Shown here: piece after piece, positions 9,860 through 22,473 of the stretch
How positions within the stretch are numbered: the stretch's first letter is position 1
Layout of the letters: each line of letters opens with the position of its first letter
NCBI GenBank assembly: GCA_027405735.1
Contig: JAPEHQ010000013.1
Location: 496,001 to 560,000, forward strand
Reading direction: 5' to 3'
From: Mucor racemosus
Taxonomy: Eukaryota; Mucoromycota; Mucoromycetes; Mucorales; Mucoraceae
DNA: 64,000 nt
Translations under genes and position numbers: made by a program
The notes under the pieces: model-generated
Database searches by the model: none
Seen by the model: the letters and a program-made list of their open reading frames with translations, nothing else
Told to the model about the DNA's origin: nothing

Positions 9860-12800
9860 CTAATCTTTGTTTCTGCGAGCAATAGCTTTAGCACGATTAT
9901 CAGCAAACATAAGCTTGGTAACCTTTTCAATAGCGTAAGCAATACCGAAATCAAGAATCATGCAAAGTGTTAATTTATAACGGAAACTACCAGGGAATTG
10001 GACAAGCTTAAGTTGATCATTGACTTCAGGCCACATCTCAGTAGCACCGGCTAAAGCAACACCACCAACAGACATTAAACCATAATACAACGCCTTATTA
10101 TCTTGGATACGTTCGCGGAAAGGATATCCTTGATAATTAATAGCAAATGTAGATACTTGCATAGATAATTGAATGAGATAAACTGCACTGTTCAATAAAC
10201 TAGGCTCAAATTCTCCTTCCAAATCGACTTCCTTTGGTCTATGAAAAAGAAAGAGTTATTGATTATTCTAAAACAATTAATACCCAATTACTTACGGTTC
10301 GAATGATTTAGCAAGAGCATTGATATAAACTAAGGAAACAATGTGAATAGCAAATTGACCCAAAACGGACAAGATAATATAGGGGTTGAAAATGTTGGGT
10401 TGAGGACGTTCCTTGGATAACTTTTGGAGAGGTTTACCTCTGGAAATACAAAGGAAACAAACAGCCATCAACATACCAGAAATAGTTACTTGTAAATCAC
10501 CAAACTTAATACCATCTAAATACAATACAGATAAACTATAGGCAGAAATCAAACAATTCAAAGCTAAAATCTTGTACATTTGAATAGTAGCAACAAGAGT
10601 ACAACGACCTTGACGAATAATGTTGTTGATAGATGTGACATTACGCAACTTAGAAGTGAAAGGAGCAGCAACAGAGGCATCACCAAACTTAATAGTAGGA
10701 GGTTCTTCCATATCCATACCTTCCATCATCTTTTGAGTAGCTTCTTCAATCTTTTTCTTTTGTTCCATTTGACGTCTTTGAGCAGGTGTCAAGTTTTGGT
10801 TTTGTTGATTAGCAAGTTGAGCAGCAAATTCGGGATAGAGATGGGCAATAGCAGGAGGAGGAGGAGGAGGAGGTTGATTGAAACGAGCAGAAATACTCTT
10901 TTGTTGTTCATACATGGCCTTCATACGTTCAATACGTTGACGTTCAGCAATTTTTTGAAGATCTTCAGGTGTACCATCTAAAAGAGCAACACCAATGTGA
11001 GCTTGTTTCAAAGCACCAACATCATTGGTACCATCACCAGCCATCAATGTAGTGTAACCGAGGTCCTTCAAACCAGTTAAGAGGTATTCCTTCTGAGAAG
11101 GAGAAACACGAGCATAAACCCAAGTATGTTCAAGAATAATATTCATGTTTTCCTTGTGAAGCATGAATTGAGACATGGCAGAACCAGTTAAACAGAGATC
11201 ATACTTATCTAAAAGAGCTGTATCCAAAGATTCGGCAGGGTTTACTTCAAGACGATAGGTTTCATCAATACTATGGAAAACAACCTTATTATCCTTACGA
11301 CTTTCATCTCTATCTACAATCAAAACTTCACGCTCAACAATAGCGACTTCACGAGCGACGGCACAAGCTGTCAATGGGTTATCACCAGTGATCATGATAC
11401 AACGATGAGAAGATTCATTCAATTCCTTCAAAGCCTCAATAGCATCATCCTTAAGAGGACAGGTAAAGACGATGAAGCCAGCAAAAATTAGTTCAGATTC
11501 AACAGATTCACGAGCAAGATCATTGATTTGATTATTAGTCAAAGTGTTATCCAACATCTTGTAACCAAGAGCCAATACTCTACTACCCTTTCTAGTGAAA
11601 TGTCTATAAGCTTCAACGTAATTATCGGGAACTTTAGTGTACATTTGCTTGAGTGTTTCAGGGGCACCCTTAACAGCAATAAATGTTTTGGTACTCTTGA
11701 GAGAAGGATGCGACAAGGTAGAAACAGATGATTGACGTTTCAATGCAGAAGAAAATTGATAGCGACGACGAATTTGCAAAGTATGGCCACCCTTTTCACC
11801 CTTTGGGAAAACGATATCGTGAGGTCCCAATTCCCAATCAAGAGCCTTGAGTGTTTCCTTTTCCATGGGATCACCAACGATACCATCTTCAAGTTGAACC
11901 AAAGCATGAGCGCTGGATAAAACCCACTTGGTAGTATCAGGAACTTCGGTAGCTTTCAAAAGATCGGTATTTTCAGTATAAGCAACACCTTCAAAGACAA
12001 GATCTTCGCCAGTCAAGGTACCGGTCTTATCAAAACAACAGACATCAACACGACCAGCGTAAGGGATACGGAAGGGTTCAGTACAATAAATAGCATATTT
12101 TGAAAGAGCAACTAGACTACTGTTGACAGCCAAACTCAATTCCATAGGCAATTCGGGAGGAACAACAGATGTAATAATCAAAATACAATCTAACAAGAGC
12201 TTTGACTTTTTACGATCATTCTTGACACCCTCTTGCCAGACATAACCAGAGGCAGCAATGGCGAAAATAAGCAAAAAGAGAATAAACAATAAGGCTTCAA
12301 AGTTATTAGCAGATACACGTTCAGTAGAGAAGATCATGGTACGAACAAGTTCACCTTGAGAGGTACCAAAACCAGTACGAGCAACAACACAGACACAACC
12401 ATCATCTGGAGGTGCTTCATCTTTAGGAGTAGTTACCTGCAATACCTTAGTACCACCATAAAGTACATTTAATCTATCAGTAACATTCATATCAAATTCA
12501 TCATTAGGATCTCTAAGAGCGATAGATTCCTTTAACAAAGGAGTTGATTCACCAGAAAGCATAGCTTCATTTACAATACAAGAACCATCAGCAATTACCA
12601 AATCACAAGGAACACCTTGATCTTCCTTTGTACGAACAATTGAAACAACATCTCCAGGTAATAAATCATCACTTTGAATTTGAATCCATTTCTTTTCTCT
12701 CTTGACATAAACAGGATAAGGCTTTTGATTCATACCACGGAATTCACCAATAGTACGAAGACGTTGATAAACAACTGTACATTCAAATACAACCAACATG

Positions 12801-13719
12801 AAAAGAGTGAAAAGAGAATAATACCAATATTCATCTAAACACCAAAGACCAACACAGAAAATTTGAAATACAAAGAAAGGTGCAACTGCATGTTCTTTGA
12901 ATAATTCCATAAATGTAGGTAAAGGAATTTCGAACCTAGTTAAGAGTATGTTATTCAAACTTATCAGATCAGACAAAAATCATCTTTCTTACTTGTTTAA
13001 ACCATAAGCATGAGTGAGAGACTCAATTTCTTTTTGAGTAGTTAAACCCTTTGTGCTTTGATAGGAACCAACAGTGTTATTGAGATCAGAAGGATAGAGT
13101 AACTTTTGAAATTGCTTTTTATCAGAATTCCAAATAAACTTCTTTTGTTGAAATAAGAATGAAATGATGTCTTCAGAATTATCAATAGACTAATACAGTA
13201 AAATGTAAGTTTCCCTCTCAAAAATCCCTGTTTTGATTGTTCTCTTTTACCTTTGTATGCTCAAGAGCAACAAGTGTACCCTTTCCTTGATAACGGAAAG
13301 GTACAATCTTGATGATAGCTGCCTTTTTAACATCGGTTTCCTAATAGCCATTTGTAAGTATATATTTGGTAATATACACCTATTGTAATATCTTACCTTG
13401 ACACAAGTGAAAAGTGCCTGTACGTCAACACTCCATTGACATACCAAGAATGTCATGGCATGAAGAGTAATAATACTTCCAAGAGAAACAAATGTCCATT
13501 CTTCTGAACCAATATATGTATCATAGTGATTATAATAAACATAGATAAAAACAGGATAAAGCATACTGACAAAAGGCCAGACATACATGTGCCAACGTCT
13601 AGGCAAAGGTCTTAACAAAGCAGCCGAAGCCACCCGTTCAGACTCAACAAGAGTTTGCGTCCTAGTTTGATACGTTAATTACTACTTGTATATCCTAATC
13701 TGCTTAATTTTGCTTACAT
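9860..13719 (-). CDS. SPF1: P5A-type ATPase, SPF1/ATP13A1 family (ER transmembrane helix dislocase)
   Basis: Six exons: 13719-13718, 13661-13397, 13340-13251, 13189-12993, 12935-10296, 10238-9860; five introns of 55-61 bp, all GT-AG. The joined frame is 1190 aa, close to yeast Spf1 (about 1215). The start codon is itself split, AT in exon 1 and G in exon 2, giving MTQTLVESERVASAALLRPL. Visible P-type landmarks: SGES (about residue 312, actuator), the P5A signature PPELPMELSLAVN (about 444), the phosphorylated Asp in DKTGTLTGED (about 487), KGAPE (about 607), TGDN (about 701) and GDGTND (about 818). Pro-rich and Gln/Lys-rich insertions follow the P domain. P5A pumps reside in the ER membrane, where they remove mis-inserted transmembrane helices and affect sterol, manganese and glycosylation homeostasis (family knowledge). 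Exon 2 carries the conserved SEEWTFVSLGSIITLHA membrane region. Confidence 0.96.
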
Positions 13720-14688
13720 TGGTGCAGCAAAAACTATTTAACAAGTATAGAGAAAAAGAAGAAATCTTCAAAAAGAAGATACTGGAAGATTTATAGACCG
13801 CGTTTACACACGCAATAACATCGTAACTCGAAATCTTTTGTTGGTAAAAGCTGGCTGGTGTAGCCGCAATTAACAAGATTAAACATTTCATTGGAAGATA
13901 AGCTTATTTTTGTGCTTTGTCAGTTTAATTTTCAAGACCAATTTACAGATCAAGGTTTTGTACAAACTGATATGTTACCGAAAAAAGTGTGTATGATGTC
14001 CTATTGCTATATCTCAACTGAGTTGCAGATATTGCTAGGTATCTGTGGATAATGATTGTTGAAGAAAAACGCCCGATTGCTGGTGATAATTTTAATGCGA
14101 TTGAGTACTAATTATGAGCTTTAAATAATTTTCATAATGTAATGACAAATGACAGAGCTTGATAAATGCTTTGAGTGCATGCTTTATATTTCAATCTATG
14201 CTTTCTAATTTTTTTATCTTATATACTACTAGTAGAAATCGAATCTGTATTCATCTTCCTTGAGTATATTGCATTATCGCATTTTCATATATACATCTTT
14301 TCCCCCACTAGAAATCTATTTTTTTTTTCTTTTTTTTTTGGCACAAAAAATACTGCGGTGTAGCTTAGATTGCAGAATTCACTGATTAATGTCTTTTTTG
14401 CCCCCTTTTTTTTAATTTGAAAGCGTAAAACTCTTCCATCTTTGCAAGTATCATGGTTTTGCTGCTGCTGCTGCTGCTGCTGCTAATCATTTAAACTCCG
14501 ATCGCATAATTATCTAACTCATAATGTTGCTCATGATATTATCTAAAAATGAGGACTAATTTTATTGTATGTATAAAACTTCAACTGAAGGGCAGGAATG
14601 ATTTTGTGTGGAAATATTTATATAAGAAAGTATTAAGAATAAGATAATTAATTGAGGGGAGAGTGTTTACCAATCTAAATGACAGTTT
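13720..14688. other. Region between SPF1 (5' side) and the SET/MYND gene (3' side)
   Basis: Contains the SPF1 upstream region (13720 onward) and the 3' flank of the SET/MYND gene. A CTG repeat of about eight units lies at 14459-14484 and T-runs near 14310-14340 and 14400-14415. No other gene seen. Confidence 0.6.
14459..14484. repeat. CTG trinucleotide microsatellite
   Basis: About eight uninterrupted GCT/CTG units, not inside any supported reading frame. Confidence 0.9.
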
Positions 14689-16245
14689 TTATGCTGTGCC
14701 TCTCACTTTACGTTCACGCTCATATACCCATTGAAGCTCAACTACATCTCTCCAAAGACTTGATTCTCTTCCAAAAGTTACATCAATAGCATTTCTAGCC
14801 AATTCAATCCAAGTACGTGTGCCATTTGCATAAATTCTCTCGAGTTTCTTTTCCACGCCAATCAACTCCATTTCAACCAAAGCATTCCATCCAGATCTTG
14901 CTAAAATGAGAGTATGATAAGCAAGATTAGGGTGAAGTGGAGGATACATTAAACGATATATGACAAATAAATATAAAGCACAGCGAGAAGTTTCTACCCA
15001 CTTTCCTTCAGAGATGCGCTTGACTAATAACTTTTCGGCCGCACGAATAGAAGCCAAAGTGAAAGCAGGAACTTCAGGTACATTTAACAAGGCTGCCATA
15101 GCGGCTGGAATTCGCTGCAGCAAATGTGCTCTATCCTCTTTAACGTACACTTTGTATAAATGGTCGGATTGGCGTTTCCTGTCATCAATTGAAGCGAAAT
15201 AAATATCTGGTGCAGCAATACGACTAACGAAATGTGCAAATTCTGGTGGTTCTAAAATTTGAATAGGTGACCAACTATCTTTATCTTTTGCTTCTGCATG
15301 CTTCACCATGTCAAGTACAGACCATGCTTTGATATGTTTTCTCATCAAATTCATTCCATCTTCCTCAGATAATCCAAGTGATTCACCTTTATCTAATGCA
15401 ACATCTACAATAGCTAAATCTCCTTCACATCTTGTACAATGACATACATAATCCTGGCCAAATTTCTCTTTTAATGCTTGTGTTCGTTGTGCTTTTGTAC
15501 TGATTACATCAACATAGGCAATAGTGATAGGTTCTCCAGGTAGAATGTCATCTAATGTTAAGAGAGATTGTGTGCCTTGTTTATAAAGCACGGCGGCATT
15601 GGGTCGGCAAGAATGACTAACAAATAATGATGTGATGGGATAGACACCCACAGCTACTTGATCCATGTGATGCTCGGGATCCATAATAGAAAATGAACAT
15701 AATTTGATTCTATACCATAGTGTATCGAGATCTTGTTGTGAAATTTGGCAATCGAAATGTTCTAAAAACTTTGCTACATCTTGCACAGTATTGTTGTGTT
15801 GTTGTGTACCTTTGTATTTAGGTGTGTGTAACTGGAGGGCGTGAATGGCGAATGGTAGATGAAGCGGAGAATGCGAATGCTGCTTATTCAGACGATCGTG
15901 ACTATGGAGCGTCAAGGCTGTTCTCTCCAATAACCATCGATCTGCGTCTACATCTTTATAAATATCTGTCTCTTGAGGCTCACATAAAACTCGGTGAAAA
16001 TGAAGCCAAGCGTTTCTAAAACATTCGTTACTACAGAAATAAGCTGACCTACAACGAGAACAACATTGTAATTGCGCTTTTCTTAAACAATAATTACACC
16101 TTTGGTGACGTTTGGCCGGTAATGGAACTGATGCAAGTGGTGGTTGAACAAGTATTGTTGAACCAGATTTAATGTATTCAGATGCAACTAATTTATCATC
16201 TTCAATTCTTACTTTTGGTTGCTCATTAATATATGAATTTAACAT
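14689..16245 (-). CDS. SET domain protein with MYND zinc finger (SMYD-like putative lysine methyltransferase)
   Basis: Single exon, 518 aa from the ATG at 16245 (MLNSYINEQPKVRIEDDKLV). The frame stays open upstream to 16356, but that extension is hydrophobic and low complexity, so I prefer the internal ATG. A split-SET arrangement is visible: the N-terminal SET strand region (EDDKLVASEYIKSGSTILVQ), then a MYND finger at about residues 50-90 (CNYC...CCSRC...YFCSNEC...HRVLC), then the SET core with SHSCRPNA (the family's NHSCxPN, AdoMet/peptide site) and PITIAYVD, then a post-SET-like CHCTRC. The long C-terminal helical part has no clear motif. SMYD-type enzymes methylate lysines on histones or other proteins; the substrate here cannot be read from sequence. 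The first residue of NHSC is Ser here, so activity should be tested rather than assumed. Confidence 0.9.
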   Translation of the reverse strand: MLNSYINEQPKVRIEDDKLVASEYIKSGSTILVQPPLASVPLPAKRHQRCNYCLRKAQLQCCSRCRSAYFCSNECFRNAWLHFHRVLCEPQETDIYKDVDADRWLLERTALTLHSHDRLNKQHSHSPLHLPFAIHALQLHTPKYKGTQQHNNTVQDVAKFLEHFDCQISQQDLDTLWYRIKLCSFSIMDPEHHMDQVAVGVYPITSLFVSHSCRPNAAVLYKQGTQSLLTLDDILPGEPITIAYVDVISTKAQRTQALKEKFGQDYVCHCTRCEGDLAIVDVALDKGESLGLSEEDGMNLMRKHIKAWSVLDMVKHAEAKDKDSWSPIQILEPPEFAHFVSRIAAPDIYFASIDDRKRQSDHLYKVYVKEDRAHLLQRIPAAMAALLNVPEVPAFTLASIRAAEKLLVKRISEGKWVETSRCALYLFVIYRLMYPPLHPNLAYHTLILARSGWNALVEMELIGVEKKLERIYANGTRTWIELARNAIDVTFGRESSLWRDVVELQWVYERERKVRGTA

Positions 16246-17376
16246 GATAAAATATAAATAATAAAAAGGGAGAAAAGAAGAAGAAGAAAAAGGAAAGACG
16301 GAGAGGGTATAAAATACCATCCAAAAGAAAGGACCCTGCTGCCTTATTCTGTTCAAAGATTACCTTTCGGTTGAAGTATTTTCCCTCTACTTTTTATAGT
16401 AATTTGAAAACCTTTTATTGTTTGGCATGTTACCTTGGAAAACCCTTTACTAATTTTCAAATATTTAATGTTTGTTTTCTCTCACGCACTCTTGAAAAAA
16501 AAAACAGGCTGAAGGTTACGTGTGTGTGTGTATTTTCATGTAGTTTTTAAGGTATGATCATCAAATCTTTTGTTTCAATTCAGTTTTGATTCCGCTTAGA
16601 TTACTGTTACATTCATCATGACTAAAGAAAGTTAACCATAGCATGAGAAAAACCATGTTCCTAGATCAAAGCCTAATGCAAGTACAAGCCAAACATTTAT
16701 CTCTTTCTTTAACAACTTTTCTCCACAATAAAACTAGCAAACAATGAATGCATTGGGTCAACTGAATTATCAGGGAAAAAAATGATGTGGGTGACTAATT
16801 CTATTTGCAACCAAAAAGGCAATGTTCTAAAACAGAGGAATATTTGGTTGGGGCTGAGATTTTACTGCTACAAAGAGCCTTCTTTTCATCTTTAACATTC
16901 AGGGCAACCTAGCAACAGCCAGTTTTCCCGGTGTAATTTTATGATTTTCGATTCATTCCACCTTAAAGAGTCTTAAAATTGCAATAGATCAAAATTATGT
17001 CGTGGAAAAGCTTAGTATTTGAAGTACAAGTTGATTTTTTGTTGTAGAAATCAAAGTGGATCAAGTAAACTTGAGATTACAAGGTCAGATTTGTCATGGA
17101 AGTAAAGTTAGTTGGTATCTAGATTATATACGTTGTGTTTTTTGGAAGTGTCGGCTTGGTATTTTAGCTTTAATGGTCAATTGTTGAAACCAGATTTCTA
17201 TATAGTGCTCGCTGAGGCATAAAAAGAGCTCAAATTCGCACTGTGAATGTAATAATGAGGGCAATCCTTGCCGCCTGTTCTGGTTTTGATTATATACAAG
17301 TTCATATATGTTTGAATGTGTAGCATACAGATATCTTAAAAGCGAGTCTTGGTAAGTTCATTTGAAATAACATTTA

Positions 17377-17410
<34 letters not shown>

Positions 17411-17951
17411 AGAAATTTACATTGTAAATTGTATGACAACCAATTACTGTTACTTGATTTCTCTAATCAGGAATGTAATGATTTATTGTAATAGTTAATT
17501 ACTCTTGTATCACAGTTCTCGATCCGGAGTTTCTTTTGGGAACGCATACAACATGCTCAAAAGGTATACGTCTTGAGCAATTGATCATATAAATCATGTA
17601 ACAGTTGTTTGTATTTGAATATGGGTGTTGTTCAAGGAAATTAAGGCTATAGTACTGAGAATTGAGCCAATTTAATTAATGAAAATCATTGATATACAAT
17701 AGAAACATCAATGGCACCTTAACAAATCAAGTAGCTTAATTTGGTTTGTCGAACATGCGTTATTTTTAGTGTCAATTTTGCTCCCCTTTTTCACAGCTTT
17801 CTAACTTTCCCCCTCTTTCTTCTTTTTTTTTTCTTCTCCAATATTCAAGTTTTCTTGCAACTTTTTATACCACATTTTCAATCCTTTTGTCTTTTCATCT
17901 TTAATTCATCTATTACATTCATTTATTCATAAAAATTATACATTTTAAACA
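16246..17951. other. Intergenic region with an A27 run and GT run
   Basis: Lies upstream of both flanking genes (divergent: SET/MYND on minus, four-TM gene on plus), so it holds both promoters. A GT microsatellite lies at about 16519-16531 and an uninterrupted A-run at about 17381-17407. A pyrimidine-rich block (17780-17840) precedes the four-TM gene. No further gene seen. Confidence 0.6.
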
Positions 17952-18896
17952 ATGGGTCTTGGTTTAGAAAAATGTTGTTGCCTTATTCCATTGAGATTAG
18001 GTACTTTCTTCATTGCTATTTGGTTCTTTGTAAGTTTTTTTCATATGAATTGAACAAATAAGTGTTAATATTAATCAATTATTACGCAGGCCATTTATCT
18101 ATTTTACACTGCAACTGGCTTTGTAGGTGTAAATTGTAAGTTTTTTTACATTCATTGATTTTGTTGTATTGCGATTTAAACTCACACGATTATGTAATTT
18201 GAAGCTATTGTATTTTATTCAGGACAAGCTGCTAGACCTTGGTACTATATTAACTTGCTATTTGCTGTATTCATTTGTCTTGGTGGATTCTGTGGCATCA
18301 TTGGCTCCTTGTTTGTATGTTTATTACAATCTAAGTCATCAATGAATTTACATTAATATGATTCAATTAGGCATCTAGAAGATTCTCAAAAGCATTCAGT
18401 ATCATTATTTGGGTCAATTGCATCTTATCAGCTATTATTTATGCTGCTTCACTTATATTGATTGCACTCAATAAGCAACATGTTGCTGATTCATGTACAG
18501 TTGTTGGATTTGTGGGTATTGGAAATGCTCAACAAGATATCACACCTACAATGCTCAACAACAACAATGCTTACTATACACCTGTCAAGTATCCAGGATT
18601 ATTGACTGAACATGCTACAAGCCGAGATGCTTGCTCTAGTATGATCAATTCTTTTACTATTATATTTGGTGTTGTTGTTTTTGTCGTTCAATTGATTCAG
18701 GTAAATACACAACCATTATATAGTTTTTTTTTATAATGATTTTAATGAAGCATTTATATTTTATTAGATTTACTTTGCATATGTTGTAGGTGCTTATGCC
18801 AAACGTTTATCAAATGGTGCTAGACATCATAGATTGCATGCTCAACAAATTAAAGATTTTGAAGAATCACAATACCACATGTCCACCGTTTATTAA
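17952..18896 (+). CDS. Small four-transmembrane protein, function unknown
   Basis: Five exons: 17952-18029, 18090-18135, 18205-18314, 18371-18700, 18768-18896; total 230 aa, introns about 55-70 bp, all GT-AG. The reading frame stays open across every junction, which supports the model. It begins MGLGLEKCCCLIPLRLGTFF, a Gly plus triple-Cys N-terminus suitable for lipid modification (inference). Four hydrophobic segments follow: about residues 15-38, 50-80, 88-110 and 170-200. Between TM3 and TM4 is a polar loop with two Cys (DSC, DAC) and an Asn run, resembling the large loop of tetraspanin-like proteins, but no CCG tetraspanin motif is present. The tail is basic and His/Gln-rich. I do not recognise the family. 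Confidence 0.85.
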
Positions 18897-19479
18897 TTTA
18901 CTCGATTTGATTGTACATATTACAGCATATAGTAACTTTGTGTTTTTACTACATAGTCAAAATAAAATCTCATATCATATCCAAAAATCCTTTGCTTTTG
19001 ACTCTATATTTATTTACAATGTAGCAGATTGGAAATTGAAGCTTCGCAGAATATTACATGCGGATGATACGTTAATCAATTGTTCATGCTGAATTTATTT
19101 ATATCTCTACTCTCAAACCAGTTATTCGTATGTTTGACACAGGTAATTAACATCGAAGTATCTATAATCTATACTCACAAGAAGCATTGATTATGTTGTA
19201 CTTAATCTAATGTAGTATGCACTTTAAATTGTCATATATGCTATCAAAAATGCCTATGAAGTTTCTGGTCCATACGTACTATAGAACACCTTCTTCTACA
19301 CTGGCTATACCTAAGTGTCCATATTTTATGATTAGGCCTATGTCATGAAAGGGATAATCACCGTATGCATATACTAAAAAATATGTAAAATACCCCCATA
19401 GACACTATAGAACAGATATAAATTAGTCGCATTATGCTAGCTACTTGTGAATTTATGTTATATCTCATGAAAGTCTCAA
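18897..19479. other. Intergenic, AT-rich
   Basis: 3' flank of the four-TM gene and nothing else supportable. Confidence 0.5.
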
Positions 19480-20525
19480 AAGCAGGTAAGATTCACTGCT
19501 TTTTCCTTGAAAACTGGGTCTCATTTTTCATACATGCTCTACTTTTTCTTTCCACTAAATAACACCAAGAAAAAAATATATGCCAATGTACCTGAGATGT
19601 TCAGCTTTAATCCAAAAACAAGTATCCGGAAATATCCTACTTTTTACAGTTGGTATTAATTTTTCAGTGTTAAGGTTTCAGATTTTTTACGCGTATTTCA
19701 CTGTTAAAATCAAAAGATTTGAACCTTCATAGCTCTGCAAAACATTAAGTTATACGAACATTTTTTAATAATAAAACTTACTTGTTTTGAAGTGTTCTAT
19801 AACACATTTTAATATAAAAAAATTCTGAGCACTTTTATTTTTTTCATTTTTTTTGGCATTTCTATAGTAGGTTTTAAAATATTAGTTAAATTGAGCAACA
19901 TTTTTTTTGCATTCATGGCATTGACCTCTTTGATCTCTCTCTAACCCAATTTAGAGTTTTTCAAAATATTGATTTTTCGTGGAGATATCCTCAAAAATGT
20001 GTACAAAAAGGTACATCCATTTCTAGCTTCCATTTTCCCCTTGTATACCCTCATCCAAAATTCTGAATTTGAAAAAAAATTGACAAAAATCTTGATTTCT
20101 CTACGAAAAATGCAGCTAAAATATTCAACAATAGCTAGATCGATAGATAATTTTGTTGCACATCATTATCATTAACTATTTTGAAAACATGTTTATAAAA
20201 AGTGATACATATCCTCAAAAAACCTCCAAAATTTCAGTGGCATTTTGTGCATAATTTAATGTGAAGCATTTGTCTAAATTTTGTTTAGATGGATGCAGAA
20301 TTTAAAACTGTACCAAAACCATTTAATAAGCTATGTCAACTTACTTTGCAGTTCAGAAGCCATTAAACAATTTTGTTTTTTTCATCATTTTCTGGTCGAT
20401 TTATCAAAATAAATTTTGGAACCCAGGTATGATAGGTTTTAAGCTGTGATAAAAACTATTATTTTGATTATCTCGATGAATAATTAACATTTTTCTCTGA
20501 AACAAGAAACTCAGAGTAGCTTTAA
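19480..20525 (-). repeat. Interspersed repeat R, copy B (inverted relative to copy A)
   Basis: Reverse complement of the 7065-8120 repeat, over its full length. Its + strand open frame (19969-20175) is the counterpart of minus-strand frames in the other copies, but frames are interrupted differently in each, so no protein is supported. Confidence 0.75.
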
Positions 20526-22416
20526 GCCCTTTGTATCTTTTGCACACGAAAAAGCTATAAAAAATAAGTCATTTTTGCGGAAGCTGCTTGAAGAGGTGTT
20601 GAAAAGTGATAAATCGACTGAAACTCATATTTATTTTACATGTTGCAAGGAATACCTAATTGGTAATTGTAAGTAGCATACATACATCGAATGTTTGCTC
20701 GGATGTAAAAAATCAAATACAATCATTATATAAAGGCAAATATGGGATGATATTTAGTGTGATTTGATACCGACAAATACTGACACATTCAGCAACGTTT
20801 GCAACAAATAAACATGGTCATCCTACATTTATCTGAAACACTATAAGCGAACATACTACATTTTTGCAAATTGTATCACTTGAAATATTAACTTATAAAC
20901 ATGGCTACCATATACATATATTTATAAATTTATATTGTATAACATTTATCAACGTTAAATGTGTATGAACTTCAAATTATGTTGATTTGCTTCCAAAATG
21001 GTTAGTTTTTTTTTTTTTTTTTTTTTTTTTGCATATACAGCCGCTGCATTGCTTCAATACATGAACATATATATATTATATGCGGCTTAAAATCAAAAAA
21101 AATAATAATGCCTACAATGATAGTTATTTTCATTGAGATGATTTTAAATAGTATAAAATGTTAATACACCTTTGTTTTGCAGTTTAATTCTTATGAAGTT
21201 TAATGACGATGAATAATACAAAATAACCGTATCATTTTCAACATCTTTACGTAAAAGCAATATAGTCCATACCACAACATACTGTACAAAATATTCAATT
21301 ACATATGTGTACCATTTTCACACAAATGACGAGATTAAGTACATTACTTTTCATTGTCAGTATTCAGTTGTATGTCAGATGATGCCCGAAATTTCAAAAG
21401 GATTTTCAAGAGATGATTCAATAAACATATTTACATAATAAGCCTTTACATATATACATTATATTATCTAATTTTAACTGATATATACTTTTTGTTTCTG
21501 TAAGTAGCAAATTGTGCTTGTAAACTAAGCATCTTCTTTTAGACATAGATTTTGACGTATTCACTCCGAAAATCACGTAATTTTTTAGGTCTTGTAGTTA
21601 CTAGTTTACAAAACGCCATCTAGAATCTATATGGTCTTATTGCACTCCATTATAATCTGAATCAACATCGACATGGAAAAAATAATAAACATGTTACATC
21701 TAGATGTAACAGAAAAAATATTGTCGTATACAGTGTTTTTATTACATTTTTGTATTCAAATTACAATGGAACGACCTTTGCCTCACATTTGCCTGCTATT
21801 TGTAGACATGTACATTATATTTTCATTGTGTCCGTAAAAACTATGAATCTTAAATTAATTGAACCAGAAGATATAGTTAAAACTAATTCGACCCCCGGAC
21901 ACTAAATACGTAATGTAGTAGTGCATGTATTGAATTATACTCTATAAGCCAACTAAAAGATAATGAGACTTTAAGAATAAAGTACAACTGAACACATAGA
22001 CAAATAAAAAGAATTCTTGACAATCTATAAACAATCAAAATTGGAGTTTTCTATACATACCAATTATATAAATTTTATGCTGAAAGCCGTCTGTATTTAC
22101 TACAAGGTATGTCCTGATAAAAATCGATGGACAATCAAAACCATACACTACCATGAAAACACATGCAATCAAAATCAAATTCTAGATGCCGATCTTCATT
22201 TAACCCCACTTGTGTTCATTGATGAGCAACTTTTTGTACAACATTCGTGAGAGTTTAAGTTATTTTTGGAAAGAGAGGTATTTAAATGAATAGTAAAATA
22301 CGACAAAACAAACAAAGCTTTCAGTATTCATAGATAAGAAATTTTAAACACCATATCATGATAACGTATTATCTTATCTAACATGTGTTTTTTTAAATTA
22401 ATCATATAAAAGGCAT
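20526..22416. other. Long AT-rich intergenic stretch with a possible transposase fragment
   Basis: Mostly featureless. A T25 run lies at 21006-21030. Around 22080-22245 an open + strand segment reads VCPDKNRWTIKTIHYHENTC, which has the Cys...His...Cys look of the small zinc module found in Mutator-like transposases, but no other transposase part is visible, so I do not call a gene. Confidence 0.4.
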
Positions 22417-22473
22417 CCATGGGGGATAAACAAATCCATGGGAGAGAGGGATATAATGGTTCCTGTTCCATGG
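22417..22473. promoter_or_regulatory. Cluster of three CCATGG palindromes with GATA words upstream of GDH2
   Basis: CCATGG occurs at 22417-22422, 22436-22441 and 22468-22473, with GGGATAAA and GGGATATA between them, about 0.7 kb upstream of the GDH2 start. Three copies of a six-base palindrome in 57 bp of AT-rich DNA is unlikely by chance. A role as activator sites is inference; GATA words would suit nitrogen regulation of an NAD-GDH. Confidence 0.35.

Noticed and set aside
10580..11920. Plus-strand frames antisense to SPF1
   Set aside because: Shadows of the SPF1 coding exon; no start context, splice sites or recognisable motif.
13682..13891. Minus-strand frame of 69 codons upstream of SPF1
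   Set aside because: It overlaps the 5' leader and first intron of SPF1; the protein is not conserved-looking and has no splice logic.
16246..16356. Longer N-terminus of the SET/MYND protein
   Set aside because: The extension is hydrophobic low-complexity sequence from a G/A-rich 5' leader; the ATG at 16245 fits the SET family start better.
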